Source: Gammaproteobacteria bacterium (GTDB lineage Bacteria; Pseudomonadota; Gammaproteobacteria; Pseudomonadales; Pseudohongiellaceae). From it: DNA of 64,000 nucleotides. The stretch lies in assembly GCA_030831125.1 (NCBI GenBank), contig JAURLQ010000089.1, positions 1 through 64,000 of the forward strand, read 5' to 3'. Shown here piece by piece: positions 46,995-56,815 of the stretch. Made by a program: the position numbers and the translations under genes. The first letter of the stretch is position 1. Every line of letters starts with the position of its first letter. Under the pieces are notes generated by a model. The model did not search any database, was not told where the DNA came from, and saw only the letters and a program-made list of their open reading frames with translations.

Positions 46995-48605
46995 CTACTC
47001 CTCGGCAGCTGTCCCGGCGAGCAGTGCCTGAAGCATTGCAACAACCCGCTGACGCCCTTCTTCATCAGTCAGCGGACCTGAAACAGCCGATGTCCCTGCT
47101 CCGACAGGTTCCAGGGCTGCATCCAGTGCTGTCTTGCCCGCAGCATCACGAACAGTCGGGTCAGCACCTCTTGCCAGCAGGTGCTCAACAACCCTGTCAA
47201 ACCCGAGTTCAGCCGCGCCGAACAAAGCTGTTTTGCCCTCATGATCGCGTCCCTTCACATAAGCCACCAAAGTGGCAGTGTAGGTATGGCTATCTGTCAC
47301 CCGTGCATTTATATCAGCACCCGCATCAAGCAGGAGATCGAGAGTCCGGATGATGTGCCCTTGCAGATCCTCCACGTCGGGCAAAGTGGTTGAACCCCTG
47401 GCAGACCCGTTAAGGCCAGCTGCAGCCATCAGAGGGGTAAGTCTGAATACATTCGGCAAATCGACTTCTGCTCCATGTGCAAGCAGCGCAGCCATGGCCT
47501 CATGGTCATGACTCAGCGTGGCCACCATCAATGGCCCAGTACCACCTCGCATCATGTAATCCACAAAACGTCCCCTGCCATTGCCATTGGGCCGGATACG
47601 GGTCAGCTCATGATCCGTATCCACTCCCATTTCCAGCAGCCGATTGACTACATCCATGGCAGTGGCCTTGTCGGGCGCCCGCGCTGCCACTCTGTCGAAT
47701 CCGAAACCATTGGTAAAACCAAGCAGGGTGAATGAATTCATGTCTACTGCCACATAAAGGGGCGTTCTCCCATGTATGTCCCAGGCTTCTGCATTCGCAC
47801 CCTTGTCGAGCAGATACATGGCAATATCGAAATTCTTGTTGTCTAGCGCATTGATCAGCGGCGTAATTCCATCAGGATTGGGCTGGTTGATATCGGCACC
47901 ACCTTCCACAATTGCCACTGCACAGCGGTAACAACCTGAACGGGTGGCATAAAGCAATGCAGTCAAGCCACCTGTAGCCCGGTATTGCGCCCTTGGTTCA
48001 GCTGTCATCTGCCGTGGCCAGTCATCATATTTGGCACGCAGGCTTACATCCGCACCTTCCTCTACCAGCAATTCTGTTATTTCAGGCAGGTTCTCCGCCG
48101 CAGCCCACATCAGCGCAGTCTGGTCACGAAAGGTTTCCACTGCATTGATGTCTGCACCGGCGTCGATCAGCATCCGGACAATTTCTAGCGATCCAGCTGA
48201 AACTGCCAACATCAATGCAGTCTGGTTATCCTGATTTGGCGAATCTGCATCCGCGCCTGCTTCAAGCAGCATGCGTACAAGCTCAACATCTCCCAGCTTT
48301 ACAGCCTCGGCAAGCGGACTGGAACCGAACTTGTTGGTGATATCGGCCCTGGCGCCCCTTTCAAGCAGCGCCTGTACCAGTTCCCGATCAACCTGATAAG
48401 TGGCCCAGTGCAGGGCAGTGGAACCATCCGGCGCCCTCGCATCCACTTCCAGATCAGGTGAGGTAATGGCCGCGAGCACAGCCTCACGATTGCCCGCACG
48501 CACCAGATCAACCAGTGTTTCCTGGGACCATGCAAAAGAAGATAAAGATAAAGTTCCAGCAATGAGGAACTGTGCGATTCTTGATTTTTTTCTGTTCTTG
48601 TTCAT
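46995..48605 (-). CDS. Exported ankyrin-repeat protein, module C
   Basis: A 536-residue protein with signal peptide ending FAWSQ and about ten ankyrin repeats. It is closer to the module D ankyrin protein than to the B set: both share DQTALMWAA-type text, a DDWPR/DHDWPR segment, EPR, and a repeat that begins GC-x-x-C (here GCYRCAVAIVEGG). A CxxC pair in an exported ankyrin repeat could form a disulfide or contact a haem protein. It ends the module C transcript after the MBL gene, from which 186 bases with a repeat-like segment separate it. Confidence 0.86.
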   Translation of the reverse strand: MNKNRKKSRIAQFLIAGTLSLSSFAWSQETLVDLVRAGNREAVLAAITSPDLEVDARAPDGSTALHWATYQVDRELVQALLERGARADITNKFGSSPLAEAVKLGDVELVRMLLEAGADADSPNQDNQTALMLAVSAGSLEIVRMLIDAGADINAVETFRDQTALMWAAAENLPEITELLVEEGADVSLRAKYDDWPRQMTAEPRAQYRATGGLTALLYATRSGCYRCAVAIVEGGADINQPNPDGITPLINALDNKNFDIAMYLLDKGANAEAWDIHGRTPLYVAVDMNSFTLLGFTNGFGFDRVAARAPDKATAMDVVNRLLEMGVDTDHELTRIRPNGNGRGRFVDYMMRGGTGPLMVATLSHDHEAMAALLAHGAEVDLPNVFRLTPLMAAAGLNGSARGSTTLPDVEDLQGHIIRTLDLLLDAGADINARVTDSHTYTATLVAYVKGRDHEGKTALFGAAELGFDRVVEHLLARGADPTVRDAAGKTALDAALEPVGAGTSAVSGPLTDEEGRQRVVAMLQALLAGTAAEE

Positions 48606-48639
48606 GGATTTCTATCTCTGGTTTTCACCAGGTTGAAGT

Positions 48640-48790
48640 AATAACCACATATACCAAATTGAATACGTTATCGAAGACGGCAATGCAAGGCGGTAAAAGC
48701 CGAAAGAGCGGAGTTTACACGCCAGTAAATGAGCATTTTGAGGCTGTTACCAACGCAACAGTGCCTATGCAGATGGTTTTTCATTTGGCT
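48640..48790. repeat. Repeat-like intergenic segment inside module C
   Basis: The gap between the MBL and ankyrin genes contains text (GAGCGGAGTTTACACGCCAG, then AAATGAGCATTTTGAGG and GCAGATGGTTTTTCATTTGG) that resembles intergenic repeats I associate with marine gammaproteobacteria. Only one copy is in this window, so the identification rests on memory and is weak. Confidence 0.3.
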
Positions 48791-48791
48791 A

Positions 48792-49763
48792 TCAGACGAT
48801 GTTGCCTCCAAAATTGGTGTAATGCGCCCAATGCCCTTTGGCCACGTCGTAAAGAAACCGGTAAGGATCACGAAACTTCCGGTCCACTTCATCCATCACA
48901 CCTTCATCCAGCATGTCCTGCGCGCTTCTTCCCTTGTCGGTCAGTTCCGTGGTTCTTTCATACAAATGCAACATCATGTCCCGTTCAGCCTGCAACTGGG
49001 CCCTGTTCATTACCGGCCCATAGGATGGCACGATAACCGTTTGATCATTGGCCAGTGCCAGCAGGTCATCCATGGCATCGACCCGCCCGCCCAGCCAGCC
49101 ACCGGCATACCAGTCGTGGGATGGGTCGAACAGCGGTGAGGCAACATCACCTACTGCCAGTACATTCGAGTCCCGAAAATGGACATAGATATCGCCACGT
49201 GTATGAGCCTCCAGCAGATAACCTGTCTGGATACTTTCTTGACCTGCCGTAAACTCTTCCATATTCCGGAAAGTTGCCTGTGGCTGCCCGGCTTCCGGAA
49301 TGGCTTTTACCCAACGATCCTCGAAAGGCACATAGTAATCAGTTGCAAGCCATTGTCGGGTAATTTCATGGGCCCGTATCAAGGCGCCCTTGTCTCCGAA
49401 GAACGCATTGGCTCCGGTCTGGTCTGCATGATGATGGGTATTGACAAGGGTATGGACAGGTTCGCCACCGAGGCTTGCCTCTACAGCATTGACGTATAAC
49501 GAAGCGCCACTGTCTACCAGCAGTAGGCCTTCCCCGGTTTTCAGCACAACAATATTGCCGGGAGCGCCACCCAAAAGACTAATGCGTTCTGTCAGAGCCG
49601 CAACGGGCAGTGACTCAGGTGCTCTCTGCAGTACCTGCGCTGTTGGCGCCCCTTCTTCCTGACGGGAACAGCCAGCCAGATAACCCAGTGACGGCAAGAC
49701 AGCCAGACTTGTCATGGCACGCAAGCCGGTTTTGAGTACAGTTCTGCGATCTTGCAATTTCAT
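48792..49763 (-). CDS. Exported metallo-beta-lactamase-fold lipoprotein, module C
   Basis: A 323-residue protein from ATG 49763, which follows AGGAA; the frame opens six codons earlier. The leader joins a twin-arginine motif (DRRTVLKTG) to a lipobox (LAGC, Cys32), so it is probably a Tat-exported lipoprotein. The MBL fold shows LLLVDSG, the metal motif NTHHHADQTGAN (about 108-119; HxHxD present, but the sixth position is Gln instead of His) and a later His in EAHTRGDIYVHF. Similar proteins accompany quinoprotein dehydrogenases. It starts five bases after the DUF1552 stop. A hydrolase acting on a product of the module is inferred. Confidence 0.86.
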   Translation of the reverse strand: MKLQDRRTVLKTGLRAMTSLAVLPSLGYLAGCSRQEEGAPTAQVLQRAPESLPVAALTERISLLGGAPGNIVVLKTGEGLLLVDSGASLYVNAVEASLGGEPVHTLVNTHHHADQTGANAFFGDKGALIRAHEITRQWLATDYYVPFEDRWVKAIPEAGQPQATFRNMEEFTAGQESIQTGYLLEAHTRGDIYVHFRDSNVLAVGDVASPLFDPSHDWYAGGWLGGRVDAMDDLLALANDQTVIVPSYGPVMNRAQLQAERDMMLHLYERTTELTDKGRSAQDMLDEGVMDEVDRKFRDPYRFLYDVAKGHWAHYTNFGGNIV

Positions 49764-49786
49764 TGATTTTCCTGCGGCCATACCAA

Positions 49787-51136
49787 TCAGACTTCTGGAA
49801 TCATACCTGTGCTGTTGCCAAAACTTTCCTGCCCGATACCAAGTTTGTCGAGCATGGTCAGATGCAGATTGGCCAGTGGTGTCCGCTCAGGCAGCACGAT
49901 GTTCTTGCCACCCCTGTGGGCACCATTGGCAGCTCCGACCAGTATCCCTGGCAAGGGGTAGTTGTCGTGCTGGTTACTGTTGCTCATGTTTGATCCATAG
50001 AGAAACAGAGAATGATCAAGAATGCTGCCATCGCCATCAGGAGTAGCTGCCAGTTTGGCCAGAAACTCCGAGAAGCGCTGCATGTGATACCGTTGGATCA
50101 ACACCAGGCGGCGCATGCGCTCACGGTCATTGCTGTGATGACTCACAGGGTGGAAACTGTCAGGTACGCCTATGTGGTTATAGGTACGGTTGGTGCCTTC
50201 AGCAACCATCAGATAGGATGCAATACGGGTAAGGTCTGCCTGGTAGGCCAGCGCAATAAGATCAAACATCAATTTGACCTGCTCATCAAAACTGTCGAGC
50301 TCGCCCACAGGCGCATCAGGCACATCCAGCCCTGTCAGGTCGCGGGCACCAGCCATGGCTACACGTCGTTCAATCTCACGAACGGTATCAAGATAATCAG
50401 AAAGTGTTGCCTGATCTGCCGCTCCCAGATTGCGACGAATTGAGTTGGTACGTTCAGCAATCATGTCCAGAATTGAGGCGTTTTTGCGCAACAAGGCTTC
50501 CCGCTCTTCTGCAGTATCTCCTTCGCCCATCAACTGGATGAAGACCTTGCGAGGATTACTTTCCATCGGCAATGGCGAATTCGGGCCGGCATAGGAAAGT
50601 GTAGAAGCATAAAAACAGCTCGCTCCACCACATGCTGCCACCTGGATAGTGGTTTCAGAACTGACCTCAAGCGATGGCAGCGCAGTCTCCTGTCCAAGTT
50701 GCCGGGCAATTATCTGGTCGAGTGTAACCGCCATACTTGCACCTTTTGCAGCAGTATCAGGCCGCACGCAGGAAAGCCAGGTTGCCGGGTTGAGAGTGTG
50801 GACCGATCCGCCAGCGGCAGTATTCTCGATATTGTCAAAAGTGGTGACCATGTGCTTGAACTGCTCGAGCGGCTCCAGAATGTGGCCCAGCTTGAAATTG
50901 TCTCCGGAACCGGTAGAGGACCAGGCGTCAACCTCTTTGCCGTATATCGTGTTGTTCATGATGGCGCCATGCGGCAGATAGAAAAATCCCGCTCTGGTTT
51001 TTGGCATGGCGGCAGTCTGGGCAAGTGCAGTGCCTGCAGGAATCATGGCATCCAGCAGCGGCAGTCCTAAAGCCACACTTCCACCCCGCAACAGTGCGCG
51101 ACGCGACATATGCTTTCTGGTCAGAAAATTTGCCAT
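49787..51136 (-). CDS. DUF1552 (HxxSHH) Tat-exported protein, module C
   Basis: A 449-residue family member; ATG 51136 lies behind GAGGGAG. Leader MSRRALLRGGSVALGLPLLDA is twin-arginine and ends near LAQ. HPVSHH occupies 329-334. The CGGASCFYASTLSY segment and the YGSNMSNSNQHDNY block are shared with the other copies. It lies 67 bases after the DUF1592 gene and five bases before the MBL gene. Function unknown; Tat export and repeated His/Asp positions suggest a metal centre. Confidence 0.9.
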   Translation of the reverse strand: MANFLTRKHMSRRALLRGGSVALGLPLLDAMIPAGTALAQTAAMPKTRAGFFYLPHGAIMNNTIYGKEVDAWSSTGSGDNFKLGHILEPLEQFKHMVTTFDNIENTAAGGSVHTLNPATWLSCVRPDTAAKGASMAVTLDQIIARQLGQETALPSLEVSSETTIQVAACGGASCFYASTLSYAGPNSPLPMESNPRKVFIQLMGEGDTAEEREALLRKNASILDMIAERTNSIRRNLGAADQATLSDYLDTVREIERRVAMAGARDLTGLDVPDAPVGELDSFDEQVKLMFDLIALAYQADLTRIASYLMVAEGTNRTYNHIGVPDSFHPVSHHSNDRERMRRLVLIQRYHMQRFSEFLAKLAATPDGDGSILDHSLFLYGSNMSNSNQHDNYPLPGILVGAANGAHRGGKNIVLPERTPLANLHLTMLDKLGIGQESFGNSTGMIPEV

Positions 51137-51203
51137 ACTGATACTCCCTCTTGTGATGTGCCGGCTACTAAAAACACCGGCCTCACCCTGATTAGGTTAA
51201 TTT

Positions 51204-53606
51204 TTAATTCCCGCTCGAAGCTACCTGGGTCAACTGTTGCTGGGGACCCTGGGTTCTGAACGCCTTGCTTTTTATAACGCCCTTGATAATTGCAGAAAAA
51301 TGATAGTCTGAAGCTGCTGCTGTACGCACGATTTCCCTGACCTGTGGCATATCATAATACTCGACCTCGCGATTGAGCCCGTACATCATCAGCCTTTTGG
51401 TGACTGTGGTCGGGAACTGGTCAGGTATGCTGGTCAAGTGGCGTCTGAGATCTGCAGGACCTTCCAGCACAAGCCCACTGGTCAACACTGTGCTGGCATC
51501 TATTTCTGCCTGCGCAGTTTCATCCACTTCACGCCAGCGACCGGAAACATCGAAATTCTCAAGTGCCAGCCCCGGCGGGTCTATAAGTCCGTGACAGCCA
51601 TTGCAGCTTGGGTTTGCCCTGTGCGTTTCCAGACGCTCGCGCACTGTAGTAGGAATTTCCCCCGGCTTTAGCGAAAGATCAGTTTCCACGTTGGGAGGAG
51701 GAGGTGGTGGCGGGGTTCCAACCAACCTGTCCAGCACCCAGGCACCTCTCAATACCGGAGAAGTCCTGTCGCCATAGGAAGTTCGCAGCAACATTGCACC
51801 CTTGCCCAACAGACCCCATCGGCTTTCATCTTCAAGGGTAACGCGGCGGAACTGGGGACCGAGCACACCCGGGATATCATAATGACTGGCCAGGTCTGCA
51901 TTGACGAAGGTGTAATCTGCGTCAATCAGGTCTGTAACACTGCGATCCTCAAGCAGCACGCTTGCCAGGAACATCCGGATTTCTGTCTCGAAATTTGCCC
52001 GCATGGCATCATTGAATGAAGGATCAATGGGCTCTACCTGTTCCAGTTCGTCGAGGTTCAGCCACGCAAGTGCGAAATTTTCTACCAGCGCATAAGCTCT
52101 GGGATCTTTCAGCATGCGATCGACCTGCGCATCGATAGCAGCAGGATCAGATAGTTTGCCATCTGCTGCCAACGCTATAAGTTCAGCATCCGGCCCCTGA
52201 CTCCAGATCAGGAAAGAAATGCGGGAAGCCAGCTCAAGATCGTCCAGTTGACGCTCATCTTCGCTTGCGGGTGCGCCATCGATTACCCGATACAAAAAAT
52301 CAGGACTCGAAAGGATGGCAGTTACCAGCTCCGTAACACCAGCATCAAAGCCACCGGCTTCTGCACGCCCGTCTTCATAGAAAGGCATGAGCCAGTCAAT
52401 ATCTTCTTCCGTCACCGGGCGACGGAATGCCAGGGTACCCAGATGCCTGGCAATGTTTTCCGCACAGGGCCTTTCGTCCGCCTGCTCTGCAGGCTCGCAG
52501 ATGAAAATCCTGCTGCGGCTGTCGCTTTGCGACAAACCCAGGGGATCAAAAGGACCATCTACCTGCATACCTCCCTGGACTCTGGGCATGCCGGATACCA
52601 GACTGTTGCCGGTTGGCTCATTACTTTGCGCCCTTGAGCGTTCGATAAAAGTTGCGGTTATTTCATGGGCGCCTGCAGTGACAACGGCAGACAGGTTGGA
52701 CACCTTGCCCATGACTGTGGCCTGTCCCTCGGGACCGTCCCTGTCAACCAGGGCCAGATCTTCATGCCCCCCTACCGTCACACGATCTGCTTCTTCACCA
52801 TCCACAAGCAGTACCAGTGTGGCTTCGGTTTCGAGACCTCTTGGATAGAGTGCTGCATCAATATCAGTAATCGTGAAACGATATTCTCCATCGGCAGGGA
52901 AAACATGTGTGAACTGCATCCCGCCACGGGTTCCCAGCGGAAATCCATCCCTGTGACTGGTCTGGTTCCTGCCGCCATCACGCTGGGATCCGCCATCGGA
53001 TGGGTAGAAAATACTGCTCAGTTTGGGCACCGGCTCACCAATCGCCAGTCTGGCTGCACGTCTTGAAACAGAGATGTACTGTTCAAGAAAGGAAGGTGAT
53101 ATATCGAGCGCTTCGGCAATATTGTCGAAACCTTCCACTTCTATATCGGTCGGGAGTATCTGCTGTGGATCAAGCTCAACACCAATCAGGCCTTTTACGG
53201 AAGCCGCGAATTCCCTGCGATTGAGCCGCTGAATCGGAACATGACCAGTGCTTTTTGCAAGCTCACTGTTGTCTATCGATGATTCCAGATAGCGGACCAT
53301 GCTGTTGACCGCTTCCTGGCTTGGCTGATCGGCCCCAGCCGGGGGCATAAGTCTACCCCTGAGCTTGCTGATGGCTGTTTCCCAGATCTCCGCCTCTTCC
53401 TCAACGTGCCCAAGATCCAGTGTATCCATGGCTACGCCGCCAGCCCAGTCCTCAATGTTGTGACAGTTCAGGCAGTAGGTTTGTACCATTTCATCAATTG
53501 CCTCTGTCGAGGCCAATGGTTGCTGGCCAGATGCAGTATGCATTGCACCAGCAAGGACGGCTCCTGACAGAAGCCTGGTCATGGTTTCGGATAATGCACG
53601 GCTCAT
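51204..53606 (-). CDS. DUF1592-family exported protein with two CxxCH sites, module C
   Basis: An 800-residue protein of the same architecture. Signal peptide ends near TASGQ. CLNCH (45-49) and CNGCH (668-672) are the two possible haem sites. Motifs run HIPIQRLNRREFAAS-like (QRLNRREFAASVKGL), LAFRRPV, LASRISFLIWSQGPD, TSPVLRG, a proline run GTPPPPPPPNVETD, and KRLMMYGLNREVE. The DUF1592 segment is the most divergent of the four (SFLIWSQ for SFFLWSS). It is the first gene of module C and is divergent from the carotenoid oxygenase gene, with 182 bases between. Confidence 0.9.
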   Translation of the reverse strand: MSRALSETMTRLLSGAVLAGAMHTASGQQPLASTEAIDEMVQTYCLNCHNIEDWAGGVAMDTLDLGHVEEEAEIWETAISKLRGRLMPPAGADQPSQEAVNSMVRYLESSIDNSELAKSTGHVPIQRLNRREFAASVKGLIGVELDPQQILPTDIEVEGFDNIAEALDISPSFLEQYISVSRRAARLAIGEPVPKLSSIFYPSDGGSQRDGGRNQTSHRDGFPLGTRGGMQFTHVFPADGEYRFTITDIDAALYPRGLETEATLVLLVDGEEADRVTVGGHEDLALVDRDGPEGQATVMGKVSNLSAVVTAGAHEITATFIERSRAQSNEPTGNSLVSGMPRVQGGMQVDGPFDPLGLSQSDSRSRIFICEPAEQADERPCAENIARHLGTLAFRRPVTEEDIDWLMPFYEDGRAEAGGFDAGVTELVTAILSSPDFLYRVIDGAPASEDERQLDDLELASRISFLIWSQGPDAELIALAADGKLSDPAAIDAQVDRMLKDPRAYALVENFALAWLNLDELEQVEPIDPSFNDAMRANFETEIRMFLASVLLEDRSVTDLIDADYTFVNADLASHYDIPGVLGPQFRRVTLEDESRWGLLGKGAMLLRTSYGDRTSPVLRGAWVLDRLVGTPPPPPPPNVETDLSLKPGEIPTTVRERLETHRANPSCNGCHGLIDPPGLALENFDVSGRWREVDETAQAEIDASTVLTSGLVLEGPADLRRHLTSIPDQFPTTVTKRLMMYGLNREVEYYDMPQVREIVRTAAASDYHFSAIIKGVIKSKAFRTQGPQQQLTQVASSGN

Positions 53607-53788
53607 GGGCCAGATATCTCCCTGATCGATTCGGTAACTGCTTATTGTTTCACAACTGCAGGCTATTAAACCAAGAATTTGCAGTCATCGGAATTTTTAG
53701 CCAATGGTGGAATTACCATCACCTGCATACGGCACTGAGGTCAACTTCGGACTATAATTCCCGGAAAAAACAAGAACAGGCTCAGAAA

Positions 53789-55249
53789 ATGACCAAACCT
53801 TTTCCAAAATCACCTACTTTCATGACCATAGACGAACCCTTCCGCTTTGAAGGAGAGCTTTTCGATCTGGAAGTGGAAGGTGAAATTCCTGCCGGGCTTG
53901 ACGGCACCTTCTACCGGGTTGGACCGGATCAGGCCTTCCCCCCTCGCATGGGTGATGCCAACCCCTTCAACGGCGATGGCATAGTCACGGCATTCAGAAT
54001 CAGGGACGGGCACTGTGACATGCAGCACCGTTATGTGATGACTCACCGTTTGCAGGCGGAACGCGCAGCAAGACAAGGGCTGTTCGGGGATTATCGCAAC
54101 CCCTTTACTGACGATCCTGCCGTGAAAGGAATCCAGAGAACTGTCTCAAATACCAATGTGATAATGCACAACGGCATTCTGCTTGCCATGAAAGAAGACG
54201 GTCCGCCCTATGCCATGGATCCTGCCACACTGGAAACCAGACAACTGTGGGACTGGAATGGCCAGATGACTGCCACCAGTTTTACTGCCCATCCCAAGAT
54301 TGATTACGCTACTGGAGACCTTTACGGTTATGCCTATGCAGCCAGAGGTGAAGCTACGGACGATATCGCTGTATACAGTTTTGACAAGCACGGCAACAAG
54401 ACCTGGGAAGTCTGGTTCAAATCACCCTGGCCGGGCATGATTCACGAATGTGCCATCAGCGAGAACTACATCATTCTCCCTTTAATCCCCCAGATCATGG
54501 ATCTGGAGCGCATAAAACAGGGAGGCATCATTTTCCAGTGGGATGCCTCTCGGGATCAGGTCTACATCGTCGTGCCGAAAGGTGGTGACGCCGCTGATGT
54601 CCGCTTTTTCCATGCACCCAATGCCATGCCCGGTCATGTAGTAAACGCCTTTGATGAAGGCGGCAAGCTTTACCTTGACCTTCCTGTCGCCCTCGACAAT
54701 GTATTCTGGTTTTTCCCGGACGAGGACGGCAAATTCCCGCCACCCGGATCCTTCGGTACTGAAATAACGCGCTGGTGTTTTGACATGGACAACAAGAATA
54801 CCAAGGCGGTACCCAAGGTCATTTCCACACTGGCTGCAGAATTTCCGCATTGCGACGACCGCTACATCGGCAAACCGTATCGTTACGGTTTCATGCAGGC
54901 GAGTGACCATACCAAACCCTACAATGCTGACAAGGCCGGGCCAATCATGGGATTCTTCTTCAATACATTCCTGACCATGGACATGAGCACGGGCAAATAC
55001 GATGCCTGGTTCTGTGGTGATACTTCCAGCACACAGGAGCCGGTATTTGCACCGAAATCAGCAAATACCCCGGAAGGAGAAGGCTATGTAATCGGGGTCG
55101 TGAACCGTCGTGCAGAAAACCGCAGTGATCTGGTGATTCTTGATGCCATGAACATGGCAGCAGGACCAATGGCAACAATCAGGATTCCCGTGCGTCTGAA
55201 ATACGGCATTCACGGCAACTGGGTTCCGGCTGTGCAGCCACACGGCTAA
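53789..55249 (+). CDS. Carotenoid/lignostilbene cleavage dioxygenase family protein
   Basis: A 486-residue seven-bladed-propeller oxygenase that would cleave a double bond of a carotenoid, apocarotenoid or stilbene-type substrate with O2. I start at ATG 53789; the frame is open further upstream but overlaps the divergent promoter region. The four iron-binding histidines are in place: His168 (TAHPKID), His219 (MIHECA), His283 (PGHVVNAFDEG) and His475 (GIHGNW). The N-terminal GTFYRVGPDQAFPPRMGD is typical. No signal peptide is seen, so it is cytoplasmic, unlike the neighbours. It is divergent from module C and convergent with the Cys-repeat protein. Substrate unknown. Confidence 0.9.
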   Translation: MTKPFPKSPTFMTIDEPFRFEGELFDLEVEGEIPAGLDGTFYRVGPDQAFPPRMGDANPFNGDGIVTAFRIRDGHCDMQHRYVMTHRLQAERAARQGLFGDYRNPFTDDPAVKGIQRTVSNTNVIMHNGILLAMKEDGPPYAMDPATLETRQLWDWNGQMTATSFTAHPKIDYATGDLYGYAYAARGEATDDIAVYSFDKHGNKTWEVWFKSPWPGMIHECAISENYIILPLIPQIMDLERIKQGGIIFQWDASRDQVYIVVPKGGDAADVRFFHAPNAMPGHVVNAFDEGGKLYLDLPVALDNVFWFFPDEDGKFPPPGSFGTEITRWCFDMDNKNTKAVPKVISTLAAEFPHCDDRYIGKPYRYGFMQASDHTKPYNADKAGPIMGFFFNTFLTMDMSTGKYDAWFCGDTSSTQEPVFAPKSANTPEGEGYVIGVVNRRAENRSDLVILDAMNMAAGPMATIRIPVRLKYGIHGNWVPAVQPHG

Positions 55250-55271
55250 CCGCGGGAGGTCATAAAAGGAG

Positions 55272-56168
55272 TTATTCCGGCTTGATCAGACACAAGCCGT
55301 TTTCTTCCCTGAAGCCTTCTTCACATTCCCAGCCGCTTCCACCGAAGGAGAGAAATCCGTTTGCTGGTACTTTGATTTCATTGCAAGTGCCTGCCATGCT
55401 CTTGCGGTATCCCCTGCTGCACTCCCAGTCTTCGCCATCCTCAGCAAGAAAAGCATGTTCTGGCAGGTTGATATATTCGCAGGTCGTCACGGTCTTGCGA
55501 TAACCTCTTTCGCAACTCCAGCGATTTCCATAGGAATCAAGAAAGGCATTTTCCGGCACTTCGATAGGTGTGCAGCTATTCTGGTTTTTGCTGAAACCGA
55601 ACTGACACTCCCAGCCATTGCCATAGCGGGTATTGGTAACGTAGGCATTAGCAGGGGCAATTACCATTACACAATTTCCGGCTTCTTCCCTGTATGGAAA
55701 ATTGCATACCCAACCTTTTCCGGGAACTCCATTGGTGTAACTGGCATTTTCAGGCAACCTTATTCTGCTGCAGACATTACCCTGCTTGATATAGCCCCTG
55801 ACACATTGCCATCCATCCCGGACACTTGATGTACTGAGATAGGCGTTGGCCGGCATTTCGATCAAATCACAGGCATCAACATTCTTCCGGTAACCCCTTT
55901 CACACAGCCATCTGTCACCCTGACTATCCAGATAGGCATGGTCAGGAATTTTCATGACCTCACAGCGTTGTTCCCCCCTGACTTCCTGATACCCTCTGTT
56001 GCACTCCCAGTTACCATTGAGATAACCAGGGTGGGCATACTCGGGCATCTCACCGTTTTGGACATTTGGCCCTGCTGTCTGTGCCGACAGCAATTGACTG
56101 CCAAGGAGTCCGGTTAATATCAGTAATGCGATGTGCAAGGTTGATCTGCATGGAAAAAAGCTGGTCAT
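55272..56168 (-). CDS. Secreted protein of eight two-Cys repeats
   Basis: A 298-residue protein with signal peptide ending LLSAQ, followed by eight consecutive repeats of 31-34 residues. The repeat pattern is P-x-(N/H)-A-(Y/F)-L, about eight residues, W-x-C-x-x-G-(Y/F), about eight residues, then C. Each unit contributes two cysteines, sixteen in all, with none unpaired elsewhere in the mature protein, so one disulfide per repeat is likely. The fourth unit has lost the Gly (NFPYREE). I do not recognise a named family; the layout is EGF-like in spirit but shorter. A binding or surface-structural role is possible. It is convergent with the carotenoid oxygenase and preceded by a 150-base gap after module D. 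Confidence 0.78.
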   Translation of the reverse strand: MTSFFPCRSTLHIALLILTGLLGSQLLSAQTAGPNVQNGEMPEYAHPGYLNGNWECNRGYQEVRGEQRCEVMKIPDHAYLDSQGDRWLCERGYRKNVDACDLIEMPANAYLSTSSVRDGWQCVRGYIKQGNVCSRIRLPENASYTNGVPGKGWVCNFPYREEAGNCVMVIAPANAYVTNTRYGNGWECQFGFSKNQNSCTPIEVPENAFLDSYGNRWSCERGYRKTVTTCEYINLPEHAFLAEDGEDWECSRGYRKSMAGTCNEIKVPANGFLSFGGSGWECEEGFREENGLCLIKPE

Positions 56169-56318
56169 TGTGTGCTTCCGGGGGAAATCACGCGATAATG
56201 CCTATTGCAGGCACAGCACGAAGAGAAGAAGAGTAGTCCCAAGGGTACTCCGTATCAGCACGAATAGATATGCAGCCAGAAAGCACTGTAAAAACTGGTG
56301 CCAGCAAAAACCCAGATT

Positions 56319-56807
56319 TTACTTGGCGGTGATGGCGTTGCTTGTGGCCCCATTGGCCAGATTCTGGCCTTCCCTGAGAGCTGCTGTAAGGCCAATGATG
56401 TACTGGACTGTAGTCCCGTAATACGTGTCAGAAGCAACATCAAGATTGCTGGACGCTATGTTGAGCACTCTTGTGTAGAAACGTCCCGGAGGATTTTTCT
56501 CGCCGAAACGGGGTGCGTTCGGAAATCTTCCCGCCCTGGTCATTTCTTCCAGTGAAAGCATCACCTGGGTCAGGTTGGCTTCCATCTGCTTTTGGGGAAG
56601 GTTCGCTCCTGATTCCCTGCCCATATTGAAAGCAACGTCTATGGCCGCCTGTGCTATCACGTCTGCAGAGGCAGTGGCAGCCGAAATTCCGGATGGCAGA
56701 GCCTGCAAAATGTCATTATGGATATTTGCATCATTGGCTTTCTGGGCATCAACACTGCCACAAGCAAGCGAAATGATGAGCATGAAAATTGCTGCAGTTC
56801 TGTTCAT
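56319..56807 (-). CDS. Small secreted protein of unknown function, module D
   Basis: A 162-residue protein with a signal peptide (about 1-21, ending SVDAQ). The rest is mostly helical, with no Cys, and contains ILQALPSGISAATASADVIAQAAIDVAF (alanine-rich) and VQYIIGLTAALREGQ. It begins eight bases after the ankyrin stop, so it is the last gene of module D. No known domain is recognisable. It could be a further periplasmic partner specific to this module. Confidence 0.72.
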   Translation of the reverse strand: MNRTAAIFMLIISLACGSVDAQKANDANIHNDILQALPSGISAATASADVIAQAAIDVAFNMGRESGANLPQKQMEANLTQVMLSLEEMTRAGRFPNAPRFGEKNPPGRFYTRVLNIASSNLDVASDTYYGTTVQYIIGLTAALREGQNLANGATSNAITAK

Positions 56808-56815
56808 TGTCCGAA

